The notes beneath the pieces were generated by a model, which did no database searches, was not told the origin of the DNA, and worked only from the letters and a program-made list of their open reading frames with translations. From assembly GCF_042432495.1 (NCBI RefSeq), contig NZ_JBHLXC010000024.1, positions 248,001-312,000 on the forward strand: a stretch of 64,000 nucleotides of DNA, read 5' to 3'. Position 1 is the stretch's first letter. Each line of letters opens with the position of its first letter. Source of the stretch: Pseudochelatococcus lubricantis. Lineage in GTDB: Bacteria > Pseudomonadota > Alphaproteobacteria > Rhizobiales > Beijerinckiaceae. Position numbers and translations under genes: made by a program. Shown piece after piece: positions 8,626-15,784 of the stretch.

Positions 8626-9097
8626 AGTGCCTGCTCCTAGCCGCGGATGGCGCCGGACATGTAGACCGCCTCGTCATGGACAGGGGTCTGCACGGCCTCT
8701 TTCCGCGCATCCTCTCCCAATTCGCCCATGATCTGCCCGGCGGCGGCGATGAACTGCATGAGCGCCTCCTCAAGTCGCTGCGGATCGAGCGCGTCGACAG
8801 CAAGCCGCTTCGCCAGCACGATCCAGCCGCTCTGCGAATCGAGCCCAAGAGCGCCCCCGTACGTTTGCGTGCCGTAGAGGTTCAGCTCCATGCACTTGCG
8901 AAACAGGGATTCCGGCACGGCCGGACTCATGAATTGAACGGGCTGATGCAGCAGGAGAGCGCTGCCTGCGTCTGTCGACGAGATGGTCAGCTCCAGGCCC
9001 GGCCCGTATTCGAGAGCGCAATTGCCGTTGGGGTCGAGACGCAGGTCCACCCCGGACCGATCGGACAGTATTGATAGCAATTTTTCGAGAGACATGC
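8615..9097. repeat. 483 bp near-identical repeat, copy A (chaperone 1 block)
   Basis: Covers the start of effector 1 and the whole chaperone 1 gene. By eye I count about seven mismatches and no gaps against copy B at 14993-15475. Similarity stops abruptly two bases upstream of the chaperone start codon and just inside the effector, so this reflects recent duplication or gene conversion of the chaperone only. Confidence 0.9.
8637..9095 (-). CDS. CesT-family type III secretion chaperone 1
   Basis: Acidic 152 aa protein matching the Tir-chaperone (CesT) family in length and pattern: a DxNGxCxxEYG strand pair, LELTISS, LLLHQPV, an M-E-L-N-L-Y-G segment, L-G-L-D with W-I-V-L-A-K-R-L, then LDPQRLEEAL and a C-terminal helix FIAAAG. 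Such proteins bind the N-terminal part of a cognate effector and keep it competent for secretion. ATG 9095 is chosen because both paralogues start at the same MSLEKLL; the frame opens four codons earlier. The gene ends with TAGGAGCA, so its stop overlaps the effector 1 ribosome binding site. It differs from chaperone 4 at two residues. Confidence 0.85.
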   Translation of the reverse strand: MSLEKLLSILSDRSGVDLRLDPNGNCALEYGPGLELTISSTDAGSALLLHQPVQFMSPAVPESLFRKCMELNLYGTQTYGGALGLDSQSGWIVLAKRLAVDALDPQRLEEALMQFIAAAGQIMGELGEDARKEAVQTPVHDEAVYMSGAIRG

Positions 9098-9132
9098 TAC
9101 GCCTCAAACCGGTAAGATTGCGATATTATTAT

Positions 9133-9154
9133 ATTACGATTTAAAAATCGTAAT
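9133..9154. promoter_or_regulatory. perfect AT-rich palindrome in the chaperone 1 leader
   Basis: Arms of 10 bp (ATTACGATTT / AAATCGTAAT) around a 2 bp centre, inside an extremely AT-rich spacer (9108-9228) that contrasts with the GC-rich genome. It lies 38-59 bp upstream of the chaperone 1 start. It could be an operator or the weak 3' hairpin of effector 2; the T-run needed for a terminator is poor on the relevant strand. Confidence 0.45.
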
Positions 9155-9228
9155 TTTTCATTAAAAAATATAGATATTACATTGATTTATCACCCTATTT
9201 AAATTTATTTTTTCTGTAAATATAATTT

Positions 9229-10743
9229 CTATATTCCGAGCTGGATGGCTATCTCGCGTGCGCAGTAGCTGTTTTTCGGATTGCAGTGCTTCTTGATAAG
9301 CGGTGAAGAGCCCCACTCCTCCGGCGTTATGATCCTTCCTGCGGAGGCGAGCTTCGCAAGATGCGCTTTCACGGCGGCCAGTCGGGCAACAGCCGCATCG
9401 CATTCTTCCTCATTCACCTTGTCCGCCAGCATGACGCGCAGATCCGATGACCGCAGCTTCAAGATGGCGGCAGTCATTTTGGTATCGACGACGCCCGGAA
9501 GCTCGACGCCGCGACGCCCGTTTTCCTTGACTGTATTGAAAAAGGAATGGGGCTGAAAGAGTTCGTTGGGATGCAAGGGATGTCTTCCAAGACATTGATC
9601 ATTGTCGATGCCCTTTACGACGGCCTTGCCATCGACCATATGGATCAGCATGTTGCTGCCGTGGCGGTCTATTTGCCCCACGATCGCATCGACGAGCTGC
9701 AACTTGGTCATTTCACGCTGAACGTTACCATTTTGCAGCGTCGCAATGGAGCGCCCGCAAACGCAACTGCCGCGTGCTTGCTCCATCATGATGCCGACCT
9801 GTTGATCGGCGTGCAGCGGCGATGACTTGTAGAGGCACAGTTGCGTATCGACCACCACATCGAATCCAAGGCTCTTTGCGACGAGGGAGGTGGCTATGTT
9901 GCGCAATTCATAATGCGGCGGCGGCTGGACGCCCAGTATTTCAGAACCCCAGCCAATCCAGTCGTTAAGCGGTTTGATGACAACAGTCCGGTTTCCGGTG
10001 GGCGTATCGATCTTCGTAGAGAAAACTGTATTTGAGGTACCGCTCCCAAGACTTTTCAACTCCCCGTTGACAATTGCAGGCTTGGTATCGCGTGTCCATG
10101 GAATACCGTTTCTTTCATAAAGCTCCCTGTGCTGCCGCGTTTCGTGAAGAACCTGTTCAGGATCACGCGAGGCCATGACCGACTCACGTTCTGCTTGCGA
10201 TAGGCTGTTAACCTCACTCCGCTGGGCGGGAGACAGGTCAATAAAAGCCCATCGCATGCCAGCAGACGGCAAATTGAGGCAGCACTTCCGTTCCCATGGC
10301 GAAAATTTCAAATAAATTTCTTTGTGTTCAAGCAACGAGTACTGGTCTACGCCGGCAGCCAGATCGAGCAGAAGAAGCGCACGATTCGACATGCGCTCGG
10401 CCGACGAACCGCCACAATCTTCCGACTTGTGCGTCAGCAGAGCTTTCAACTGATCGGGATTCTGAAGAGCGCGCTCCAGACGCTCGCATTCCACCTGACC
10501 AAGATTGCGGTCGGCCCTCGCCATGCCCAGGAGTCTCTCCGCCTTCTGCTGTGCAGACAGGCCGAAGAATGATCCGTGCAAAATTTTGGCCAGTCCGTTG
10601 GCAATATTATTGATGCGCAAATCCGTATCTTGGGGCGGTGTCGCGGAGGTCCGCTTCAGCTCTTTCCCTAAAGAAGGAAGCGCATCTTTCAACTGTACCG
10701 CATCATGATTCAGGATCTGCTTTTGATTGAGGGGACCCAACAT
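9229..10743 (-). CDS. putative type III effector 2 with atypical kinase-like domain (no adjacent chaperone)
   Basis: Second paralogue, 504 aa. Architecture as in effector 1 but with a single copy of the approximately 36 aa repeat (residues about 147-181). Kinase-like motifs are complete: glycine loop GSGTSNTVF (233-241), VVIK (Lys257), Glu279, GQIDRHGSN (Asp359, Asn364) and IDND (Asp380, Asp382). It has a good Shine-Dalgarno (AAGGAGCAGC) before ATG 10743. Unlike its three relatives it has no chaperone gene directly upstream; instead there is a remnant of gene X. It may use one of the other chaperones, which are similar enough to allow cross-recognition (inference). Cys-rich segment SCVCG at about 326-330 is unique to this copy. 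Confidence 0.72.
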   Translation of the reverse strand: MLGPLNQKQILNHDAVQLKDALPSLGKELKRTSATPPQDTDLRINNIANGLAKILHGSFFGLSAQQKAERLLGMARADRNLGQVECERLERALQNPDQLKALLTHKSEDCGGSSAERMSNRALLLLDLAAGVDQYSLLEHKEIYLKFSPWERKCCLNLPSAGMRWAFIDLSPAQRSEVNSLSQAERESVMASRDPEQVLHETRQHRELYERNGIPWTRDTKPAIVNGELKSLGSGTSNTVFSTKIDTPTGNRTVVIKPLNDWIGWGSEILGVQPPPHYELRNIATSLVAKSLGFDVVVDTQLCLYKSSPLHADQQVGIMMEQARGSCVCGRSIATLQNGNVQREMTKLQLVDAIVGQIDRHGSNMLIHMVDGKAVVKGIDNDQCLGRHPLHPNELFQPHSFFNTVKENGRRGVELPGVVDTKMTAAILKLRSSDLRVMLADKVNEEECDAAVARLAAVKAHLAKLASAGRIITPEEWGSSPLIKKHCNPKNSYCAREIAIQLGI

Positions 10744-10810
10744 GATAGCTGCTCCTTGTCGGTGCCGCTTTGGCTGCCATCGAGGGACTGATAGGGAAAA
10801 CCGGGAGCGC

Positions 10811-10912
10811 TCACCGTCTGCATCGCGCCGCGAAAGCGACGAGCATCGGCGGAGGCGCCAAACCGTCGTGCAGCAATAACGCGCGTGCGCGTTCCGCTGA
10901 TGATCGCGTCAT
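10811..10912 (-). pseudogene. truncated paralogue of gene X (33 codons)
   Basis: An ATG at 10912 with upstream CCGAGGTCACT opens a 33-codon frame ending in TGA. It aligns without gaps to the first 33 residues of gene X (6889 leftward): 13 identities, including MT-S, E-AR-L and GL--PP. The ribosome-binding region is also conserved (CGAGGT, then five bases, then ATGAC in both). It starts 95 bp behind effector 3, as intact X starts 113 bp behind effector 1. The rest of the gene is gone and effector 2 begins 68 bp later, so this marks an old deletion or recombination joint. Confidence 0.7.
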
Positions 10913-11007
10913 AGTGACCTCGGTTATACGCCGAAACCGCTAAGTATAGAGCACACCAACAAATGTGAAATCACTGGGTTTATAGATATTAATACCCTAT
11001 AATTTAT

Positions 11008-12516
11008 TCATATCTTTCCCGCTATAGCACGTTCAAAATAACTGTTTTCCCGAGTACAGTGGATTTTGATGAGCGGCGAGGATTCCCACTCGTCCGGCCT
11101 GATCACCCGCCCTGCGGATGCAAGCGTGTCGATATGCTTCTTCACGGCGGTCAGCCTGGCGACGGCAGCGTTGCATTCTGCCGTATTAAGCTTGTCTGAC
11201 AGCATCGCCTCCAGGTCCGCCGATTTCATCTTGCTGATGACAGACGCAATCGCGCTGTCGATGACCTCCGGGAGCCTGACACCGCGAAGACCGTTGTCGT
11301 AATCGGTGTTGATAAGACGATGAGACTGGTAGAGACCGTTAGGGTCCGAGGGGTATCTTCCAAAACACTGATCGTTGTCGATGCCCTTTACGGAAGCGTT
11401 GCCGCCCGCCAGATGGACCATCATATTGCCGCCGTGACGGTCGGCTTGCCCGACGATCGCATCGACCAGCTGCAACTTGGTCATCTCGCGGCGGACATTG
11501 CCGTGTTCCAGCGTCTTGACGGATTGGTCAGCAGCGCTTTTGCCGCTCGCGAATTCCATCATGATGCCGACTTGTTGATTGTCACTCGTTCGCGACGGCT
11601 TGTAGAGGCACATCTGCGTATCGACCACGACATCGAACCCAAGGCTTTTTGCAACGAGGGAGGTGGCTATGTTGCGCAACTCGAAATGCGGCGGCGGCGT
11701 AATACCAATGGTCTGCGCCACGGTGCGGAGAACAGTATCGTTGAGCGGCTTGACGACGACATCCCGCGCGCGTCCCGGCGTATCCGCCATGGCCCTGTAA
11801 ACCGTATTGATGGCGCCGGCCCCCAGCTCCCTCAGCTCTCCGTTGACGATCGTGGGTCTTGTATCGTTTGTCCACGGAACTCCGGCTTGCCGATAAAGTT
11901 CTTTTTGCGCCCCATGCCGAATAGCCTGCTCGGGGTTTGGCGAAGCCGCGATCACTTCGCGTTCGCGGTTCGACAGTTTAACGAACTCAACCCGCATCTC
12001 GGCGGACAAGCGGCCGAAGCAACCGCGCGCGGCGGCGGATGGCAACGCAAGACAGGCCAGCCGCTCCGGCGGCGAGAGATTCACATAGCTTTCCTTGCGC
12101 TTCCTCACGGAGTCCAGGTCTACGCCGGCAGCCAGATCAAGCAGAAGCAGCGCCCTGTTGGACATGCGCTCGTATTCCGACTGGCCGCAATCGGTCCATT
12201 TGTGCTTTAGCAGCCCTTTCAACTTCTCCGGCTCCTGAAGCGCACGCTCCAGGTGTTTGCACTCAGCCTCACCGGGAGCGAGCCTCGCCCCCAACATATC
12301 CAGAAGTCTCTCTGCCTTCTGCCTGGCAGACAAGCCAAAAGTCGCCCCTGTCATGAGTTCCGCCAGTCCGCCGGTGAGATTCCGGATACGCAAGTCGATG
12401 TTCTGAGGCGTCGTTGCGGAGGTGCGTCTCAAATCAACTCCCAAAGCAGGAGTCGTATTATTCAAAGGCACCGCGGCATAATTCTGAATATCCTGTCGCG
12501 TGATAGGGCCCAACAT
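11008..12516 (-). CDS. putative type III effector 3 with atypical kinase-like domain
   Basis: Third paralogue, 502 aa, with one copy of the approximately 36 aa repeat (about 147-181). Kinase-like motifs: glycine loop GAGAINTVY (232-240), VVVK (Lys256), Glu279 in HFELRNIA, GQADRHGGN (Asp359, Asn364) and IDND (Asp380, Asp382). Its N-terminal domain shares the HKWTDCGQSE segment with effector 1 but the MLGP start with effector 2, pointing to mosaic origin. ATG 12516 follows AGGAGCAAGC. The related chaperone 3 gene ends 184 bp upstream, so the stop/Shine-Dalgarno overlap seen for effectors 1 and 4 is lost here. Function inferred from motifs only. Confidence 0.75.
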   Translation of the reverse strand: MLGPITRQDIQNYAAVPLNNTTPALGVDLRRTSATTPQNIDLRIRNLTGGLAELMTGATFGLSARQKAERLLDMLGARLAPGEAECKHLERALQEPEKLKGLLKHKWTDCGQSEYERMSNRALLLLDLAAGVDLDSVRKRKESYVNLSPPERLACLALPSAAARGCFGRLSAEMRVEFVKLSNREREVIAASPNPEQAIRHGAQKELYRQAGVPWTNDTRPTIVNGELRELGAGAINTVYRAMADTPGRARDVVVKPLNDTVLRTVAQTIGITPPPHFELRNIATSLVAKSLGFDVVVDTQMCLYKPSRTSDNQQVGIMMEFASGKSAADQSVKTLEHGNVRREMTKLQLVDAIVGQADRHGGNMMVHLAGGNASVKGIDNDQCFGRYPSDPNGLYQSHRLINTDYDNGLRGVRLPEVIDSAIASVISKMKSADLEAMLSDKLNTAECNAAVARLTAVKKHIDTLASAGRVIRPDEWESSPLIKIHCTRENSYFERAIAGKI

Positions 12517-12700
12517 GGTGCTTGCTCCTGGACCGCCTTCCGATCGGATGGAATCATCTGGTTGGTGAAAACTCTCTCGACATCAAAACCTGTTGACCAT
12601 GGCCTGCATTCTTGGAATCGCGTCATGTCCTGGAGCAGTTTTCATTCAAGTCGATCCATCGATTAGAGCGCACGGCCTGATTGCGTCGGAACGTCTAGCG

Positions 12701-13162
12701 TTAGCCACGGATGAGGCCGGACATGCGGACCACCTCGTCGTGAAACGGCGTTTTCAGGGCCTCTGTTACTTGCGCCCCTTCACTCAACTCGCCCACGATC
12801 CGTCCAGCGGCGGCAATGAACTGCACGAGCGCATCCTCAAGCCGGGAAGGATCGAGCGAGTCGACGGCAAGCCTTTTCGCCAACACAATCCAGCCGCCCT
12901 GCGGATCAAGCCCGAGCATGCCGCCATGCGTCTGTATGCCGTAGAGGTTCAGTTCCATGCACCTGCGCAAAACGGCTTCCGGCGCCACTTGGCTCAGAAA
13001 TCGAACAGGCTGATGTAGGAGCAGGCCACTGCCCGCGTCCACCGACGAGATGGTCAACTCCAGGCCTGGGCCGTATTCAAAGGCGCAAGCACCGTTGGAG
13101 TCGAGACGAAAGTCCGCCCCCGATTTCTCCGAAAGTGTTGAAAGCAGTTTTTCGAGAGACAT
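12701..13162 (-). CDS. CesT-family type III secretion chaperone 3
   Basis: Third chaperone paralogue, 153 aa, clearly more divergent than the other two (for example FRLDSNGACAFEYG, HQPVRFLSQ, QTHGGMLGLD) but with the same layout and the MSLEKLL start. As a CesT-type protein it should bind the N-terminal part of an effector, most likely effector 3, the next gene downstream. The stop codon is TAA and is followed by 184 bp of apparently non-coding DNA before effector 3. The upstream leader (13163-13347) is AT-rich, with TATATAT flanked by GCAAG repeats near 13200. Confidence 0.85.
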   Translation of the reverse strand: MSLEKLLSTLSEKSGADFRLDSNGACAFEYGPGLELTISSVDAGSGLLLHQPVRFLSQVAPEAVLRRCMELNLYGIQTHGGMLGLDPQGGWIVLAKRLAVDSLDPSRLEDALVQFIAAAGRIVGELSEGAQVTEALKTPFHDEVVRMSGLIRG

Positions 13163-13347
13163 GCAAACCCCCAGACCTTACGCCGCACCCTTTGGTTTTC
13201 TTGCATATATACTTGCGGTTTTTTCTTTAAATGCGTTTCAGAAAGCCTCACAAAGGAAGATAGGCCGATTCCAGGCAGTTATGACGTCCAACAGACGACC
13301 TATAATAGCCTGCTGACGAGCGGGTACGTTCACTGAAAAAGCTATTT

Positions 13348-15003
13348 TCATATGATACGTTCTCTTTGTGCTATAGCGCGCGCGAAATAACTATTTTCTC
13401 TATTGCAATATATATTGACAAGCGGCGAATGACTCCATTGTTCCGGCGCGATGACGCGCCCGGCGGAGACGAGCCTTTCAACGTGCGCCTTCACATTATT
13501 CAGCCTGTTAACCGCGGCACGACACTCTGCCTGGCTCAGCTTGTCCGACAGCATGGCCTGCAGATCAGCCGGCCTCAGCTTGTTGATAGCAGACGCCATC
13601 CCGCTGTCGATGACCCCCGGGAGCCTGACGCCGCGAAGGCCGTTGTCGCGCCTGGTACCAAAACGGTCATGGGGCTGATAGAGATTATCGGGATTCGAAG
13701 GATATATTCCAAAACACTGATCATTATCGATGCCTTTCACGACGGCCTTGCCTCCGCCTAGATAGATCAGCATGTTGGCGTTATGCCTGTCGGCTTGCCC
13801 GACAATCGCATCGACCAGCTGCAACTTGGTCATCTCACAGCGAACATTGGCGTTCCCCAGAGTCCTGACGGGCTCCGCATAGACCGCCCGCCCCTGTGCA
13901 AATTCCATCATGATGCCAACTTTAGCAGGCGTGGGCAGCCGGCTCTGATAGCCACGCTCCGGCGCTGATTTGTAAAGACATAGCTGCGTATCAACCACGA
14001 CATCGAACCCCAGGCGCTTCGCGACGAGGGAGGTGGCAATGTTGCGCAGTTCATAGTGCGGCGGTGGCACGATGCCAATTGCCTGCGACGCGGTGCCGAA
14101 CACAGAGTTGTTAAGAGGCTTGATGACGACACCCCGCGTTCCGTCCGGCGTATCGATCTTGGTGCAAAAAACCGTATTAAACGCACCGGATCCAAGCTTT
14201 TTCAACCCTTCGCTAACTATCGCAGGCCTGGTATCGCGTATCCAGGGAATGCCATTTCGTGTATAAAGATCCTTGTAAAGTTGCTTATAGCGCCTTTCCT
14301 CGAGTAACTGTCCGGCGTTAGGCGAAGCCATGACCGCTTCCCTTTCCGTCCTCGACAATTTAATGGCCTCGCCCCGCAGGTCGGGGGGCAGGTTGAGAAA
14401 GGCACCGCGCATGACAGCGGATGACAAACCGAGGCAGCATTCCCGTTCCGACTGCGACAACTTCTCGACAACGACGCCCCGCATATCCGCGGACAGGTCG
14501 ATAAAGGCACCGCGCATGGCAGCGGACGGCAACTGAAGGCAAGTCTTCCGCTCCGCCGGCGAAAGATTCAGATAGACTTCCTTGCGTTGCTTCAGGGAGC
14601 GCGGATCGACCCCAGCAGCCAGATCAAGCAACAGCAAAGCCCGGTTCGACATGCGTTCGACCGCCGAGCCGCCGCAATCCTCCGACTTGTGCTTCAGCAG
14701 CGCCTTCAACTGTTCTGGTTCCTGAAGCGCGTGCTCCAGGCGCTCGTATTCAATCTGGGTGGAAGCAAGCCTATTCCCTACGATATGCAGAATGAACTCT
14801 GCTTTCTGCGTTGATGAAAAGTCAAATGCAGCCCCTGTCATAATTGTTGACAGTTTTCCAATAACATTCCGGACACGCAAATCTATGTCCTGAGGCCTTG
14901 CTGCGGCCGCCCGCCTCAGGTCAAATCCCAATGCACGGGACGCATTGTTCGGAGGCGCTGCAGCATGATTTTGAATTTGCTGTTTTTGAACCGGGCCCAC
15001 CAT
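13348..15003 (-). CDS. putative type III effector 4 with atypical kinase-like domain
   Basis: Fourth and longest paralogue, 551 aa. It carries two tandem copies of the approximately 36 aa repeat (about 146-216), like effector 1. Kinase-like motifs are the most canonical of the set: glycine loop GSGAFNTVF (271-279), VVIK (Lys295), Glu318, GQADRHNAN (Asp405, Asn410) and IDND (Asp426, Asp428). An insertion of about ten residues (GYQSRLPTPA region, about 351-361) lies between the LCLYK strand and the MME hinge-like segment. Its ATG at 15003 is coupled to the chaperone 4 stop through TAGGAGCA. N-terminus MVGPVQKQQI resembles effector 1. Confidence 0.75.
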   Translation of the reverse strand: MVGPVQKQQIQNHAAAPPNNASRALGFDLRRAAAARPQDIDLRVRNVIGKLSTIMTGAAFDFSSTQKAEFILHIVGNRLASTQIEYERLEHALQEPEQLKALLKHKSEDCGGSAVERMSNRALLLLDLAAGVDPRSLKQRKEVYLNLSPAERKTCLQLPSAAMRGAFIDLSADMRGVVVEKLSQSERECCLGLSSAVMRGAFLNLPPDLRGEAIKLSRTEREAVMASPNAGQLLEERRYKQLYKDLYTRNGIPWIRDTRPAIVSEGLKKLGSGAFNTVFCTKIDTPDGTRGVVIKPLNNSVFGTASQAIGIVPPPHYELRNIATSLVAKRLGFDVVVDTQLCLYKSAPERGYQSRLPTPAKVGIMMEFAQGRAVYAEPVRTLGNANVRCEMTKLQLVDAIVGQADRHNANMLIYLGGGKAVVKGIDNDQCFGIYPSNPDNLYQPHDRFGTRRDNGLRGVRLPGVIDSGMASAINKLRPADLQAMLSDKLSQAECRAAVNRLNNVKAHVERLVSAGRVIAPEQWSHSPLVNIYCNRENSYFARAIAQRERII

Positions 15004-15475
15004 AGTGCCTGCTCCTATCCGCGGATGGCGCCGGACATGTAAACCGCCTCGTCATGGACAGGGGTCTGCACGGCCTCTTTCCGCGCCTCCTCTCCCAATT
15101 CGCCCATGATATGCCCGGCGGCGGCGATGAACTGCATGAGCGCCTCCTCAAGTCGCTGCGGATCGAGCGCGTCGACAGCAAGCCGCTTCGCCAGCACGAT
15201 CCAGCCGCTCTGCGAATCGAGCCCAAGAGCGCCCCCGTACGTTTGCGTGCCGTAGAGGTTCAGCTCCATGCACTTGCGAAACAGGGATTCCGGCACGGCC
15301 GGACTCATGAATTGAACGGGCTGATGCAGCAGGAGAGCGCTGCCTGCGTCTGTCGACGAGATGGTCAGCTCCAGGCCCGGCCCGTATTCGAGAGCGCAAT
15401 TGCCGTTGGGGTCGAGACGCAGATCCACCCCGGACCGATCGGACAGTATTGACAACAATTTTTCGAGAGACATGC
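14993..15475. repeat. 483 bp near-identical repeat, copy B (chaperone 4 block)
   Basis: Second copy of the block at 8615-9097, same length, about seven substitutions by eye. It includes the effector start codon, its Shine-Dalgarno and the complete chaperone gene. Confidence 0.9.
15015..15473 (-). CDS. CesT-family type III secretion chaperone 4
   Basis: 152 aa, differing from chaperone 1 at only two positions (His for Gln and Glu for Asp near the C-terminus). It is the first gene of the minus-strand array; the ribosome binding site GAGGGTGCC precedes ATG 15473. Its stop overlaps the effector 4 Shine-Dalgarno (TAGGAGCA), so the two proteins are probably made in a coupled way. The leader holds an inverted repeat (TCGCCATGGCGA, about 15535-15546) and a TATATATA stretch, candidate promoter or operator elements. 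The near identity with chaperone 1 suggests shared effector specificity. Confidence 0.85.
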   Translation of the reverse strand: MSLEKLLSILSDRSGVDLRLDPNGNCALEYGPGLELTISSTDAGSALLLHQPVQFMSPAVPESLFRKCMELNLYGTQTYGGALGLDSQSGWIVLAKRLAVDALDPQRLEEALMQFIAAAGHIMGELGEEARKEAVQTPVHDEAVYMSGAIRG

Positions 15476-15784
15476 GGCACCCTCAAAATGTGACGCTCCA
15501 TGCCAGGAGACCTCTCTATATATAGCAAGATATGTCGCCATGGCGATATATTTTTCGCAGGCCGCATTCACTTTCTTTATGCCACCAGAAATAATTTTCT
15601 CTATTTTACATTACATGGCTTTTTAAATGGCTTTCTTCCCTGTTACTTTCGGCGCCTGCGAGCGAAAGCCGCGGCGGAAGAATGATTCCGTTTCCGGTGG
15701 CCGGGCGATCATGCCGATGCCGGCTTGCCTCCGGCGGCGACTGCAACTAACCACCGGATAACGCGGGAGGCAGGCGGTAGAATC
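15474..15784. other. divergent intergenic region between the effector array and the HAD gene
   Basis: About 311 bp, AT-rich on the array side. It should hold the promoter of the effector array (minus) and of the HAD phosphatase gene (plus). A perfect 12 bp palindrome TCGCCATGGCGA lies at about 15535-15546, flanked by ATAT sequences. I looked for a rhizobial tts box and for TTCG-type PIP boxes and found no convincing match. Confidence 0.4.

Noticed and set aside
11320..12210. Long plus-strand frame opposite effector 3
   Set aside because: It is the complement of a conserved coding gene with chaperone context; the plus-strand frame has no family features or ribosome binding site. Similar antisense frames oppose effectors 1, 2 and 4.
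15474..15784. tts box or PIP box in front of the effector array
   Set aside because: Searched by eye on the minus strand upstream of each chaperone; no match good enough to rise above chance was found.
6278..15784. Genomic island with integrase, IS element or attachment repeats
   Set aside because: No integrase, transposase or flanking direct repeats were seen. tRNA-Gln at 3925 could be an integration site, but no partial tRNA copy was found. AT-rich spacers hint at transfer but do not prove it.
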